From: an uncultured Selenomonadaceae bacterium
Lineage (GTDB): Bacteria > Bacillota > Negativicutes > Selenomonadales > Selenomonadaceae
DNA length: 64,000 nucleotides
Assembly (NCBI GenBank): GCA_937902665.1
Contig: CALELM010000101.1
Location: 24,947-88,946, forward strand
Reading direction: 5' to 3'
Shown: piece by piece, positions 27,986 to 37,794 of the stretch
Position numbering within the stretch: position 1 is the first letter of the stretch
How the letters are laid out: each line of letters starts with the position of its first letter
Translations under genes and position numbers: made by a program
The notes under the pieces: generated by a model
Seen by the model: only the letters and a program-made list of their open reading frames with translations
Database searches by the model: none
What the model was told of the DNA's origin: nothing

Positions 27986-28756
27986 TTATGCCAACTCCAT
28001 TTTCCCCTGCTGAAATGCGGCGATCCTCAATCCACAGGCTTCTGCCATATCCCTTGCCACAGCATAGTGCGCTCCAACTGCCTCCACGCTATGCGCATCT
28101 GAGCCGATCGTCACGAAGCGTCCGCCCAGCTCATGATAACGTTTGTAAATATCCAAAAGCGCCTCCTGCGCAGATTTTTTCCCCAAGCGTCTGGTATTCA
28201 GCTCCATCACGGTATCCGTCTCTATGGCTGCCCGCAGAACGGCATCTATTTCCTCGTGGAACTCATCATACCTAGGTTCCGGATCTTCAAATGTCGCATA
28301 TCTTGCAATATAATCAATATGCCCAAGCACATGAATGTATCCATGCAGGCGAAGATTCTGCTCCATCGCCACAAAATACGCATGGTAATATTCCTTTTTT
28401 TTCCTGCCTTCATAGACATCAGGATAATAAATATCCGCTCCGTCCAGCAGGTGAATCGAGCCTATCACAAAATCAAACGGCGCGCGTCCCATAAATGCCA
28501 AATTCTGTTCCTTCGCATCAAGCGTAAGCCCCAGCTCAACACCAAGGCGAAGGCAGTCACCCCGAAGAGGTTCATACATTTTCCAATAATCTTCAGCAGA
28601 AAATGCCATCTCCCCCTTTTCTGTCATAAGTCCGGCATCAAAATGCTCCGTAAAAACCAATCCCAGCCCCAAGCGTTCCGCCTGCTTCAATGCATCCTGC
28701 GCCTTCATCTGTGAGTCCGTCGAAAACTCCGTATGAATATGACTGTCAAAAAACAT
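27986..28756 (-). CDS. PHP-domain phosphoesterase (histidinol-phosphatase HisJ-like)
   Basis: This protein of about 256 aa has the metal-binding PHP motifs: FFDSHIHTEFSTDS (H-x-H), LVFTEHFD, FVIGSIHLLDG, GHIDYIARY and the C-terminal ITIGSDAH-like VTIGSDAHSVEAVG. Many such proteins are annotated as histidinol-phosphate phosphatase, but no other his gene is nearby, so the substrate is uncertain. ATG 28756 has GGGGAGGAAGGA upstream and is much better than the in-frame upstream ATG (28840). Confidence 0.85.
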   Translation of the reverse strand: MFFDSHIHTEFSTDSQMKAQDALKQAERLGLGLVFTEHFDAGLMTEKGEMAFSAEDYWKMYEPLRGDCLRLGVELGLTLDAKEQNLAFMGRAPFDFVIGSIHLLDGADIYYPDVYEGRKKKEYYHAYFVAMEQNLRLHGYIHVLGHIDYIARYATFEDPEPRYDEFHEEIDAVLRAAIETDTVMELNTRRLGKKSAQEALLDIYKRYHELGGRFVTIGSDAHSVEAVGAHYAVARDMAEACGLRIAAFQQGKMELA

Positions 28757-28858
28757 CGTTCCTTCCTCCCCTTTTCCTGAAACTTCTAACATTGTACTAT
28801 GCCATGCTTCGCCCGTAAACAGATTTTCCCAAATGCTCACACTCTATCCGTTTTTTTG

Positions 28859-28887
28859 TTGAAGTTCTTCACATTTTCTTGTATACT
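28859..28887 (+). promoter_or_regulatory. Promoter of the GGDEF gene at 28946
   Basis: TTGAAG and TATACT are 17 bp apart, about 55 bases before the start codon. Confidence 0.65.
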
Positions 28888-28945
28888 AAATTGTGAAGAA
28901 GTTAAACGAAAATATTTTGAACATCTATAGAAGAAGGACTATCTT

Positions 28946-30826
28946 ATGTTGACCAAAGTGGATACCATCCCAAAACAATTTAACGATAACGTATACAAAT
29001 TGCTGACGGACATGGATCATTTGCTGTACTTTCGATGGGATCTGCAAACCGATACTTTAGAGTTTACAGAACCAACAACAAATGCACCTTATGATATCCC
29101 GCAGTACATACCAAGTGCTTCCTCAGCGCTTTTGACGGACAATCTGATCCATCCGGACGACAAGGAACCTTTTTGGAATTTTCTTGATTCACTCTTTTGG
29201 ATCAACAAGCCGCGCAAAACAGCCAGACGGCGCAGCGTTACGAAAATGCGCTTGAGAAAACGCCGGCATACCCGCGATTACCTTTGGGTCGACCTGCGTC
29301 TCTTGACCTACTATACCAAAGACGGCCCAACCTACGCTTTCGGCTGTATTCGCAACATCAACAAGCAGCAGCTTTGGCAAATAAAGCTGGAACACAGTGC
29401 AGAGCACGATATCCTGACAGGCTTCTTGAATAAGGGAGCCTGCGAACGCCGTGTAGCGAGAATGCTTCGCTCACCGGATGCTTCCTCTGCCAAGCATGCC
29501 ATGATTATCGTTGATGCGGACGGCTTCAAGGCAATCAACGATGCCTTTGGGCATCTCTTTGGCGATGGTGTCTTGAAAGACATGAGCATGGCTATCAAGC
29601 AAACGTTCCGCCATACAGACATTCTTGGACGCATTGGCGGCGATGAGTTCTTGGTTCTGTTTCGCAATCTCCCCTCCATGGAGATCCTCAAGAAGCGGTG
29701 CGGTACTCTCTTAAAGACGCTGCACCGCAGTTATCAGAACAACAATGACAAGCTTCCTTTTTCCGTCAGCATAGGTGTGGCTGTCTTTCCGGAGCATGGA
29801 ACCAGCTACCAAGAACTTTTCACCCATGCCGACCGTGCACTCTACGAAGCAAAATCCCAAGGAAGAAACCGTTACTGCTTCTATCATTCCAGCCTCATAG
29901 GAAATTCAGCCATCTCCTCCACAAGAGATACGGCAAACACGGCAGATATCCAGCAAAAGGCATTCAAGGACAACATGCTGGAATTCATCTTTACTCTGCT
30001 TTACGAAACAAACAACCCCGATGCAACGATTGCTCTCTGCATTGGCTTGTTCGGAAAGCAGTTCCAGCTTGACCGCGTGTCCATCGACCGCTTTCACAAG
30101 GATACCAACCAGTATGTCAATGCCTTTGAGTGGACCAGCCCAAAGGGAGTTTCCCTGCGGCAGGAAAACCATGAGGAGGATATTTCCGCCCTCATCGAAG
30201 GACATCACAAGATGGTCTTGAGCCATTACAAGCCTACGCCCTACGGTGTCATGGCAATCTGCCAGGATACCTCAGAGCTTGGCAAGAATTATCAGGAGCT
30301 CACGGAAAAGCTCCATACAAAGTCCTTTGCCCATTGCATCATAACACACGGCTCAGAAGACCTTGGCTGTATCGGATTTGAAAGCTCTGCCAGCCCTCGT
30401 CCCTTTTCAGAGGAGGAGATCAAGGATCTCAACATCTTTGCCGTACTCCTCGGAAATATTTTGATGGACAGTGCAACGGAGGATATTCTGCGCAGCTCCA
30501 ACAATCATCTGAAGACCATTTTGGATCACATGCAGGAATTTATCTATGTCATAGACAAGGATACCTACATGCCCATCTACTTTAACCAAACGATACGGCA
30601 GACGCTTTCCGAATCATTTGCAGGCCAGCCGTGCTACAAACGCTTTCACGGGCTGGCTGCGCCCTGCACAGGCTGCCCGATCCCCCGCTTGTCACGAAAC
30701 GGCAACGAGTACCTTGATGTTATGCTCGACAACTGGGGAGAGGCTACCAATACCCGTGCTTACAACATTTACTGGGAAGATGACAGGGAACGCCGTCTTG
30801 CCCTTATCATGCAGGACCCATTTTAA
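28946..30826 (+). CDS. Diguanylate cyclase with N-terminal PAS-like, GAF-like and C-terminal Cys-containing PAS-like regions
   Basis: This 626-aa cytosolic protein has a PAS-like region (about 20-140), a GGDEF domain (about 145-325) with IVDADGFKAINDAFGHLFGD and the intact active site RIGGDEF (231-235), a GAF-like region (about 345-500) and a final PAS-like region. The last contains CYKRFHGLAAPCTGCP, a three-Cys pattern common in some PAS sensors. An I-site RHTD lies five residues before GGDEF, so product inhibition by c-di-GMP is likely. There is no EAL or HD-GYP domain. The GGDEF domain being internal, with sensors on both sides, is less common. It is transcribed alone and converges on the FIST operon across a shared terminator. 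Confidence 0.88.
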   Translation: MLTKVDTIPKQFNDNVYKLLTDMDHLLYFRWDLQTDTLEFTEPTTNAPYDIPQYIPSASSALLTDNLIHPDDKEPFWNFLDSLFWINKPRKTARRRSVTKMRLRKRRHTRDYLWVDLRLLTYYTKDGPTYAFGCIRNINKQQLWQIKLEHSAEHDILTGFLNKGACERRVARMLRSPDASSAKHAMIIVDADGFKAINDAFGHLFGDGVLKDMSMAIKQTFRHTDILGRIGGDEFLVLFRNLPSMEILKKRCGTLLKTLHRSYQNNNDKLPFSVSIGVAVFPEHGTSYQELFTHADRALYEAKSQGRNRYCFYHSSLIGNSAISSTRDTANTADIQQKAFKDNMLEFIFTLLYETNNPDATIALCIGLFGKQFQLDRVSIDRFHKDTNQYVNAFEWTSPKGVSLRQENHEEDISALIEGHHKMVLSHYKPTPYGVMAICQDTSELGKNYQELTEKLHTKSFAHCIITHGSEDLGCIGFESSASPRPFSEEEIKDLNIFAVLLGNILMDSATEDILRSSNNHLKTILDHMQEFIYVIDKDTYMPIYFNQTIRQTLSESFAGQPCYKRFHGLAAPCTGCPIPRLSRNGNEYLDVMLDNWGEATNTRAYNIYWEDDRERRLALIMQDPF

Positions 30827-30832
30827 AGCACC

Positions 30833-30870
30833 AAAACGGGACTGTGCAAAATGCACAGTCCCGTTTTTTA
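30833..30870. terminator. Bidirectional terminator
   Basis: AAACGGGACTGTGC and GCACAGTCCCGTTT pair perfectly around AAAAT with T-runs on both strands, between the GGDEF gene and the FIST gene. Confidence 0.92.
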
Positions 30871-30875
30871 TGTCC

Positions 30876-32063
30876 TCATATTGCTATCATTGCCAAGGTT
30901 TCATGCGTAAAGATATTGTAGAACTTCCCCGGCACTCGTCCCACCGTGGAGCAAATCTCCCCATAGCCATAATACCCATGGACAGAAAGCCCCTCCGGCA
31001 GCCTGCCGGCATAGGCACTCCCCTCGATATTCTTGTCTGCCACAATCATGCAGTAACGCATGACGCAGGAAGAACAGAGAATCATGCTGTAGCGGTAATC
31101 CTCGGACGAGGCTATCTCCTGAAGCAGCTCATCAAATGCGACCTTGACAGATCTCTCAATGTCCTCCTTGCTGATCAGCTCCATGTTGATTTCATCGCCT
31201 TCCTCCACCTTTGACAAGAACCCGCAGTACTTCTTTTTGTAGTTGATAAGCCCAACACTGCGAAGCACCTCCATGCTGTCCCCGTTTGGCATTTTCCGTT
31301 TCACAAGAAAGGGCGTTCCGCAAAAATCCCAAGTAACATCTTCATTGGGGGAAGCAAGCCCCATCTCCTGCAGGTAATCAAGCATGGGACGGTTGTCGAC
31401 CTCATAAACAAGATATCCCCTTGCCTTGGTCACAACATGACGGGAAGATTCCGCATGTGTCGTGGAATGTTCCACCTTGACGATTGGCTTGATATTGCCG
31501 CTGATCAGCAGCATAATAGCACGCTCATACGAAACAATGCCATTGCAAAAAACAGAGCAGTTCGTGTATGTCCAGCTATCTCCGGCAACTCCCCCAAAGA
31601 TAGGAACATTGCCTACAGCCTTGCTCAGTGCGTTGATCGCAATATCCCAACTGAATAAGGAAAGAAGCGGCACATAAAGGAAAATCAGCTTCTCCTTCCC
31701 AGAAAGCACCTTTCCTGCATCCTGATAGGCTTCCGCCAGCTTCCCGATATCGGCATCGCAATCAAGGGGATCCGTCATCTTCATGCTGAACTCGCAATCA
31801 TCGCCAGTCATGACCAGAAAAGATATGCATTGCTCCGAATATCCCTCATTGGTCAGGAAGCCAACCCCCGTCATTCCCATTACGGGAAAATCCAGCCTTT
31901 CCTTCAGGAGTTTTGCCAAAAGCTCCGTATCTACATCATAATCGCAAAACACCAATCCGCAGGTATTCCTTTGCAAGGAAAAAGTCTTTAGCTGAACCAA
32001 AAGCTCGTCCACTGCCTGCTCGATGTCATCAATCTCATAACTCACGGCTTGATAGGATTTCAT
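30876..32063 (-). CDS. FIST domain sensory protein (operon 1)
   Basis: The 395-aa protein has FIST_N-type features ([23 protein letters not shown] and [21 protein letters not shown]) and a FIST_C part ([65 protein letters not shown]). FIST proteins are cytosolic ligand sensors, proposed to bind small molecules such as amino acids, and are usually linked to signalling proteins. Here the ATG overlaps the stop of the preceding hybrid kinase gene (ATGA), so it is probably a subunit or input of that kinase system. It is paralogous to the FIST gene at 51453. It is the last gene of the operon. Confidence 0.85.
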   Translation of the reverse strand: MKSYQAVSYEIDDIEQAVDELLVQLKTFSLQRNTCGLVFCDYDVDTELLAKLLKERLDFPVMGMTGVGFLTNEGYSEQCISFLVMTGDDCEFSMKMTDPLDCDADIGKLAEAYQDAGKVLSGKEKLIFLYVPLLSLFSWDIAINALSKAVGNVPIFGGVAGDSWTYTNCSVFCNGIVSYERAIMLLISGNIKPIVKVEHSTTHAESSRHVVTKARGYLVYEVDNRPMLDYLQEMGLASPNEDVTWDFCGTPFLVKRKMPNGDSMEVLRSVGLINYKKKYCGFLSKVEEGDEINMELISKEDIERSVKVAFDELLQEIASSEDYRYSMILCSSCVMRYCMIVADKNIEGSAYAGRLPEGLSVHGYYGYGEICSTVGRVPGKFYNIFTHETLAMIAI

Positions 32064-33565
32064 TCGTTCTCCCTCCTCAGGACATAATCAACCGAATGTT
32101 TTTCCAAATACTTTTCCGCCTTTTCCGAATCTCTGACAAAAACCCCCTTATAGCGGTCTCCCAGCAATTCCTTGATCTTTCCAAGCCGCTCCGCAGAATC
32201 GTCCACCACGAGAATGACAGGCTTTTTTGCAGGCTCTTCCATGCGGTTCTCCTCTTTAGAAATCAATTTCGGAGGCAGGTATTTCAAAAGGGTCTTTTCC
32301 AAGTCCGCGTAACGCACAGGCTTTGAGAGATAATCCGTAAAGCCCTGCTGCAAATAATGCTCCTTCATGCCAGCCACAGCATCAGCAGTCAAAATGATAA
32401 TGGGAACCTCCTGCGCCAGTCCTTCCCTGCGAATCTGCTGAAGGGTTTCCGTTCCGCTCATCTCCGGCATCATCTGATCCAAAAACACAAGGTCAAACTG
32501 CGCCTTTCTCAGATATTCTATGCACTCCCGCCCAGAGGTTGCCTTGGTAACCCGAATCTTGGTCGGCTGCAAAAGCCCCTCTGCCACATCCAGATTCATT
32601 CGATTGTCGTCCACAATCAGCAGCTTTGCATGGGGGGCAGACAAAAAGTTCTTGGGTCTAGCGGCTTTCTCCGCCTCGCCCTCCATGATGGCTGAAAAAT
32701 CCCCCAGCTCCTTGGCATCCACCACGGGCTGGACCATAGTAACGGTAAACTCAGAGCCTTCCCCGTAAACGCTCTTTACCTCGACCTCCCCGTCCATATT
32801 CTTGACCATCTGCTTAACAATGCTGAGACCAAGCCCTGTCCCCTCGATCTTGCGGTTCGCTGACTCCTCCAAGCGATGAAATGGCTTGAAAAGCTCCTCC
32901 ATTGCCTCCTTTTTCATGCCGATTCCCGTATCCTTGACACGGGCTGTCAGCATTTCCTTCTCCTTATCATAATACGCAAACAGCTGCACGCCGCCTGTCT
33001 TGGTATACTTCACAGCATTGTTGAGGACATTCAGGATAACCTGACGGACACGCACCTCATCCCCCAAAAGCCGTGACGGGATCGCTTCAGAAATATGCAC
33101 CTCATAGGAAAGCCCCTTGTCCCTTGCCCGCTTCTGCGTCATATTAACGACATCACGAAAGACATCCGCCACATTATAAGGTACAGAAACCATCGTAAAC
33201 TGTCCCGACTCAATCTTTGAAAAATCGAGAATATCGTTAATGATTGCAAGCAGGGTGTTTCCTGCGCTCTGAATATCTCTCGCATGCCGCAGGGTTTTGG
33301 CATCTGCAGATTCCCGCAGAATCATCTCGCTCATCCCGACAATCGCATTCATCGGCGTCCGAATCTCATGGGACATATTGGCAAGAAAATTGCTCTTTGC
33401 CCGATTCGCCTTCTCTGCTTTCTTTTCATTGAAGTAACGAAGCCTTGCTATATTATCTGTCAGATTGGAAAAAATCTGCAGATCCTTCTGCATGCGGGAA
33501 TAATCCCTCTGCAGCTTCCTGTTCTCCTTTTTCAAAAGCCGAATTTCTTCCTGCAAGCTCTCCAT
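32060..33565 (-). CDS. Hybrid histidine kinase with receiver and truncated pseudo-receiver
   Basis: This protein of about 501 aa has an N-terminal coiled coil (residues 1-55), HisKA with [15 protein letters not shown] (His about 66), HATPase with [15 protein letters not shown] and [10 protein letters not shown], and a receiver with [12 protein letters not shown] and LVFLDQMMP (Asp about 363). A second receiver starts [14 protein letters not shown] but stops after [10 protein letters not shown], where the phospho-accepting strand should be. No membrane segment or PAS sensor is present, so the input must come from a partner, probably the FIST protein. I chose ATG 33565 (AGGGGA upstream). A TTG two codons earlier overlaps the Hpt stop and is also possible. 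Confidence 0.85.
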   Translation of the reverse strand: MESLQEEIRLLKKENRKLQRDYSRMQKDLQIFSNLTDNIARLRYFNEKKAEKANRAKSNFLANMSHEIRTPMNAIVGMSEMILRESADAKTLRHARDIQSAGNTLLAIINDILDFSKIESGQFTMVSVPYNVADVFRDVVNMTQKRARDKGLSYEVHISEAIPSRLLGDEVRVRQVILNVLNNAVKYTKTGGVQLFAYYDKEKEMLTARVKDTGIGMKKEAMEELFKPFHRLEESANRKIEGTGLGLSIVKQMVKNMDGEVEVKSVYGEGSEFTVTMVQPVVDAKELGDFSAIMEGEAEKAARPKNFLSAPHAKLLIVDDNRMNLDVAEGLLQPTKIRVTKATSGRECIEYLRKAQFDLVFLDQMMPEMSGTETLQQIRREGLAQEVPIIILTADAVAGMKEHYLQQGFTDYLSKPVRYADLEKTLLKYLPPKLISKEENRMEEPAKKPVILVVDDSAERLGKIKELLGDRYKGVFVRDSEKAEKYLEKHSVDYVLRRENE

Positions 33566-33567
33566 GT

Positions 33568-34176
33568 TCAATCCCCTATTTGCGGCAAAGCCTGCCCCAC
33601 CAGCTCTGCCGCCTCGTCATACATAAATTCCTCTACCAAATCCCTTGCCTTCAGCAAATCTGCATGGGTTCCAGCAGGGAAGGGATATTCCATCAGCTCC
33701 GTCAGCAGCCTTGCGGATTCCTCATCATCAAAATCCTCCAATGCCTGCAAAAGCTTTCTTGCTGTCTCCTGTGCCTGCCCCCTTGCGGACGCAGTGCCTG
33801 AAAGATTCTCCCCGTCCCCCGTCAAGGCAGGGCGAATAACTTCTATCGTTGCAAGGTATTCCTCCAGAAACGCTTGCATCAAACGGTCAATATCCGCCCA
33901 TGCAGCTGTTTTTCCCAACTGCTCCAGTTCCCATGCCCTTTGGAAAAGAACCTTTGCCCCAATCATCTTTGCATTGCTCTTGACAGAATGAACCAGTATC
34001 GTAAAATTCTCTGCATCCCTTGCGGAGTGAAAGCCCTTCACGTTCCCGATTGCCGACTCATGCGCCTCGAAAAAACGCTGCAGTGCCTTCCTGTACTGCT
34101 CTCCTTTCCCCGTATAGCTTACCCCTGTCTCCACGTCAATACCCTTTTGCAAAAGCTCTTCCATCCACGCTTCCAT
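33568..34176 (-). CDS. Hpt (histidine phosphotransfer) domain protein
   Basis: The 202-aa protein has [21 protein letters not shown] with the phosphorylatable His63 in the HxxKxxAxxxG-type context of Hpt domains. A second helical region follows (about 110-202), weakly similar in layout and without a second such motif. Lying between two hybrid kinase genes, it most likely shuttles phosphate between their receivers. No DNA-binding output regulator is encoded in the operon. Confidence 0.85.
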   Translation of the reverse strand: MEAWMEELLQKGIDVETGVSYTGKGEQYRKALQRFFEAHESAIGNVKGFHSARDAENFTILVHSVKSNAKMIGAKVLFQRAWELEQLGKTAAWADIDRLMQAFLEEYLATIEVIRPALTGDGENLSGTASARGQAQETARKLLQALEDFDDEESARLLTELMEYPFPAGTHADLLKARDLVEEFMYDEAAELVGQALPQIGD

Positions 34177-34197
34177 GCAAATCCCCCCGTTCTGTTC

Positions 34198-36450
34198 TTA
34201 TCCCAAGACCTCGATCATCTTCGTCACAAGCTCCAGCTTGGTCGCCGGCTTCACGAGATATCCCTGCGGCTTTAGCTTCAGCAAAATCGTCATGACCTCC
34301 TCACGGCTGGATACCGCTGTCAAAAATATCACGGGAATCTTCGCCGTCTTGGGATTAGTGCGAAGCTTTCGATAGACCTCAGGCCCTGATTCTATCGGCA
34401 TCCTGTAATCCAGCAAGATCAAGTCCGGCTGGTGATCCTCCAAATAGATGTATGCCGACTTTCCGGAGGGTGCCATCGCAACATGATAAAATTCTGACAA
34501 ATGATCCTTGATCTGCTGGAGCTGCTGAATGTCATCATCTACGACAAGGATATGCTTTCTTCCATCGTCCGAAGACTTGCCCGTTTCCCCCTGCGGGTTC
34601 ACAAACCGTTCCACATACTTTGTCCCCTTCCGATGGAGCCACTCTTTTTTCTCCGCTGCCTCCTCCAGCTTGTCATAAAGCGCAAGCATATTGATAGGAC
34701 GATACACGAAAGACATTTGAGGAAGTCTTGTCAGCCTCTTAAAAAACTCGCACTGGTCTTTCGTCCCGACCACCAAAATTTCCGTTCCTTTGATCTCCGA
34801 ATACAGGTTCAAAGAATCAAAAACAGCAACCGTTTTCCAAGTATCCTCAGAGTGAAGGCATATCACGACCACATGCGGATGTTCCTCCGCCATCATCTGC
34901 AAGAGCAGCTCCCTCGAAACACCGCAGCGAAGCAAAGAATATTCCTTCGGCCGTCCAATCAGCTTGCAAAGCTCATCTGCAAAAAGCCGATTGCCTCCCG
35001 TAACCAGAATCTTCGTCCGGCTGTCCTTCCTGTCCCCCTTGCCAGCCTGCCAAGAGAACATCGTCGCACCATCTGCACAGGACATGAGGTAATCCACCTT
35101 ATGCTTTTCCAAATAGCTGAGCGCATTTTCCTGATTCATGACATAAATGCCCTTGTAGCTTCCCTGCAGCCGCTTCTTTTGCGCCCGCAGAAGTTCCGTG
35201 GACGTATCATAGACCAGCACGGTCTTCTGCTCCTGCGGCTCATCCACATTTTCTATCAAATCCCTCGGCAGGAACTCCCGTAGCACCGCCTCCAGATCCC
35301 GAAACAGGATAGGCTTCGTAAGGTATGCATCAAAGCCTTGATCAATGTAGCGATCCCCTGCCCCCTCAGACGTATCCGCTGTAAGCACGACAATGGGAAT
35401 TGCGGCAGACACCAAGGACTCTTCCCTCATCCGCTGCATCGTCTGCGTCCCATTCAGATTCGGCATCATGGCGTCCAGAATAATCAAATTGTATTGCTCG
35501 TTTTTTGCCATTTCCAAGGCTTCCGCTCCGGATTCTGCCGTATCGACCTTGATTTTCGTTGGAGCCAGAAGCCCTGAAATTACCTCCAAATTCATAAAAT
35601 TGTCATCAACAAGCAAGATTCGTGCGTCCGGTGCCGACAACAGCGTACAATAATTTTCCTTTACTGCCTCTGCCTGTATCCGTTCTGCCACATTTCCAAT
35701 CGCATTGGTATCGCCAATCTCCTGCCGAAGCGTAAAGAAAAACCGGCTGCCTTCCCCCGCCACGCTCGCTGCCTGAAGTCTTGTTCCCATTCTCTCCAAA
35801 ATCCCTCGAACAATGGCAAGCCCTTTTCCAAAAGACTCCTCTTTGCTCTCCTGCTCACCCAAAAGCACAGGAAGCTGTTCTGCCGAAATGCCCTTTCCCG
35901 TATCGGAAACCTCCACCAAGATCTCTGCCATACTGCCGGAAGCCTTCCCATGCATCGACAGGACAGTCTCCCCATGCACCGTAGACTGCTCTGCATTGGC
36001 AAGCAGATTGGCAAGCACCTGATAGACTGCCGTGCTGTCCCCCAAAAGAACGTCAGGCAGGCTCTCCTCAATATCCAAACGAAACCTCACTCTCTTTTTG
36101 GACAGCTTGTCAGCAAACATGCTGTACAATGCCTCGATTACGTCCGAAAGGCGATACTCCGCCCTTCGCAGAGCCAATTCCCCCGACTTCTGCGCAGAAA
36201 AATATTCTGCCCTGTCCACAAGGTCCAAAAGCGTCCTGCCGACCTTCTTGAGCCTTGCCGCATATTCTGCCACATGCACGTCCACAGAATCCTTCGCAAT
36301 AAGCTCACCGATTCCCATAATAGAATGGATTGGTTCCCGAAGCTCATGATATAGGCAAGCAAGATCCATATTCTCAGACGGGTCTGCTCCCATACTTTCT
36401 CCCTGTGGCAGATTCCTGTCCATAGCCTTCTTTTCCATGTAATCTTCCAT
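34198..36450 (-). CDS. Multi-receiver hybrid histidine kinase
   Basis: This protein of about 750 aa has no sensor domain. HisKA carries LYHELREPIHSIMG (His35, slightly divergent). The HATPase has LANAEQS, VSDTGKGIS and FGKGLAIV. Receiver 1 has ILLVDDNFMNLE and LIILDAMMP (Asp326). Two degenerate receivers follow: KTVLVYDTSTELL...VDYLMSCADG, with no phospho-Asp, and KILVTGGNRLF...VVVICLHSED. The final receiver is intact (HILVVDDD, LILLDYRMP, Asp681). ATG 36450 follows AAAGGAA at seven bases; an upstream in-frame ATG (36564) lacks a ribosome site. First gene of signalling operon 1. Confidence 0.85.
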   Translation of the reverse strand: MEDYMEKKAMDRNLPQGESMGADPSENMDLACLYHELREPIHSIMGIGELIAKDSVDVHVAEYAARLKKVGRTLLDLVDRAEYFSAQKSGELALRRAEYRLSDVIEALYSMFADKLSKKRVRFRLDIEESLPDVLLGDSTAVYQVLANLLANAEQSTVHGETVLSMHGKASGSMAEILVEVSDTGKGISAEQLPVLLGEQESKEESFGKGLAIVRGILERMGTRLQAASVAGEGSRFFFTLRQEIGDTNAIGNVAERIQAEAVKENYCTLLSAPDARILLVDDNFMNLEVISGLLAPTKIKVDTAESGAEALEMAKNEQYNLIILDAMMPNLNGTQTMQRMREESLVSAAIPIVVLTADTSEGAGDRYIDQGFDAYLTKPILFRDLEAVLREFLPRDLIENVDEPQEQKTVLVYDTSTELLRAQKKRLQGSYKGIYVMNQENALSYLEKHKVDYLMSCADGATMFSWQAGKGDRKDSRTKILVTGGNRLFADELCKLIGRPKEYSLLRCGVSRELLLQMMAEEHPHVVVICLHSEDTWKTVAVFDSLNLYSEIKGTEILVVGTKDQCEFFKRLTRLPQMSFVYRPINMLALYDKLEEAAEKKEWLHRKGTKYVERFVNPQGETGKSSDDGRKHILVVDDDIQQLQQIKDHLSEFYHVAMAPSGKSAYIYLEDHQPDLILLDYRMPIESGPEVYRKLRTNPKTAKIPVIFLTAVSSREEVMTILLKLKPQGYLVKPATKLELVTKMIEVLG

Positions 36451-36621
36451 ATCAAATTCCTTTCCGCTCTCCCTGTCTCTGCAAGGAAATGCAATTCTTC
36501 CTTTTAGATTTATTTTCGACAAAGCAAAAGAATTTCCTCCCCACACGCAAAGGATATTCCCCATGCCCTGCGATAAAAGGACTTGCCGACTCCCTCTCCT
36601 TATGATTTAATAAACCTGTGA

Positions 36622-36667
36622 CGAAAAAAGGCACCTGCTCCGAAGCCAATGCTCCGAAACAAGCGCC
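36622..36667 (-). terminator. Terminator after the DUF951 gene
   Basis: On the minus strand a 17-bp stem with several G-U pairs (GGCGCTTGTTTCGG with TTCGGAGCAGGTGCC) and an ATTG loop is followed by six T. It lies between the DUF951 gene and the kinase operon. Confidence 0.8.
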
Positions 36668-36683
36668 TGCCTGCAACGATTCT

Positions 36684-36881
36684 CTATTCTTCTGCCTTTT
36701 GCACGATACCACGAACCATCTTCATGAACTTGGGACGGGGAAGCATGACAAAATGCCCGCACCCTTGGCATTTCAGCCCAAAATCCATTCCCGTGCGAGT
36801 GATTTTCCATTCATGGCTTCCGCAGGGATGCGGCTTCTTCATGCGAACCACGTCCCCCACGGCATACGAAACCTTCTCCAT
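36684..36881 (-). CDS. DUF951 family small protein
   Basis: The 65-aa protein reads YAVGDVVRMKKPHPCGSHEW, then GLKCQGCGHFVMLPRP, matching the DUF951 family. Three Cys (one in PCGS, two in CxxC) suggest metal binding. The ATG has GGAGGGG upstream and a strong promoter. The function is unknown. Confidence 0.85.
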   Translation of the reverse strand: MEKVSYAVGDVVRMKKPHPCGSHEWKITRTGMDFGLKCQGCGHFVMLPRPKFMKMVRGIVQKAEE

Positions 36882-36909
36882 AATACCCCTCCATCCACTT
36901 TCTTTTCTC

Positions 36910-36938
36910 ATTTTATCGAAACCCATCCTTTTTGTAAA
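36910..36938 (-). promoter_or_regulatory. Promoter of the DUF951 gene
   Basis: On the minus strand TTTACA and TAAAAT are 17 bp apart, about 30 bases before the start. Confidence 0.65.
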
Positions 36939-36956
36939 GCATACGGAGGAAGCAAC

Positions 36957-37706
36957 ATGAAACTTTCCATTCTTCAATTCTGCCCTGTTCTCGAAAACCC
37001 AGAAAGCAACAAAAGCACAGTGGAACGCATGACAGAAGAAGCTGTCCACAGCAATCCTGACCTCCTTCTCCTGCCGGAGCTGTGGAGCATAGGATTTTTC
37101 CCCAAACGGATTTCCCAATTTGCAGAACAGCCGAACGGCGAATCCATTCAGTTCCTGTGCAATCTGGCAAAAAAATATCATATCAACATCGTTGGCGGCA
37201 GCCTTGCCCTTTGGGACGGGGAGGAGATCCGAAACACCTGTCCCATCATCGACCGCACGGGGAACCTCGTGCAGCTCATTTCCAAGGCACACCTCTTCTC
37301 GCCTGCCAGAGAAAACCGTTACTTCTCCTCAGGAAAAGGAGCTGCCCCATTTTCACTGGACGGGCATACCTGTGGGACTGCCATCTGCTACGACCTGCGC
37401 TTCCCTGAGCTGGTACGGGGGCTTGCACTTCATGGCACAGAGCTATTTCTCCTCCCTGCCGAATGGCCGATGAAACGGCTCACCCACTTTCGCACGCTCC
37501 TTGCCGCCCGTGCCATCGAGAACCAAATCTTCGTTGCCGCCGCTAATGGGCTGGGACACTCAGCCATTCTCAACCCTTTGGGGGAAATCCTAGCAGAAGC
37601 GGAAGAAGATGAAAGCATTCTCGAAGCCGACATTGACTTCTCCGTGCGGGAAAACCTCAAGAAAAAAAGCGATGTCTTTCTTGACAGGCGAACCGACCTC
37701 TACTAG
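36957..37706 (+). CDS. Carbon-nitrogen hydrolase (nitrilase superfamily; omega-amidase-like)
   Basis: The 249-aa protein carries the catalytic triad Glu41 (LLLLPELW), Lys110 (LISKAHLF) and Cys144 (GTAICYDLRFPEL). The C-terminus (ARAIENQIFVAAANGLG, NPLGEIL) is typical of omega-amidase/Nit2-like members, which hydrolyse small amides such as 2-oxosuccinamate; the substrate is inferred from similarity only. The ATG at 36957 has GGAGG seven bases upstream. A longer open frame to the left is a shadow of the DUF951 gene. Confidence 0.87.
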   Translation: MKLSILQFCPVLENPESNKSTVERMTEEAVHSNPDLLLLPELWSIGFFPKRISQFAEQPNGESIQFLCNLAKKYHINIVGGSLALWDGEEIRNTCPIIDRTGNLVQLISKAHLFSPARENRYFSSGKGAAPFSLDGHTCGTAICYDLRFPELVRGLALHGTELFLLPAEWPMKRLTHFRTLLAARAIENQIFVAAANGLGHSAILNPLGEILAEAEEDESILEADIDFSVRENLKKKSDVFLDRRTDLY

Positions 37707-37752
37707 TTCCTGCTTTTGGCAGCCCATCTTGTCGGGAGATCCCACGGACAGC

Positions 37753-37792
37753 AAAACGTCCCCTTTCCGAAAATCGGAAAGGGGACGTTTTT
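37753..37792. terminator. Terminator after the nitrilase gene
   Basis: ACGTCCCCTTTCCGA and TCGGAAAGGGGACGT pair perfectly around AAA and are followed by five T. Confidence 0.92.
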
Positions 37793-37794
37793 GA

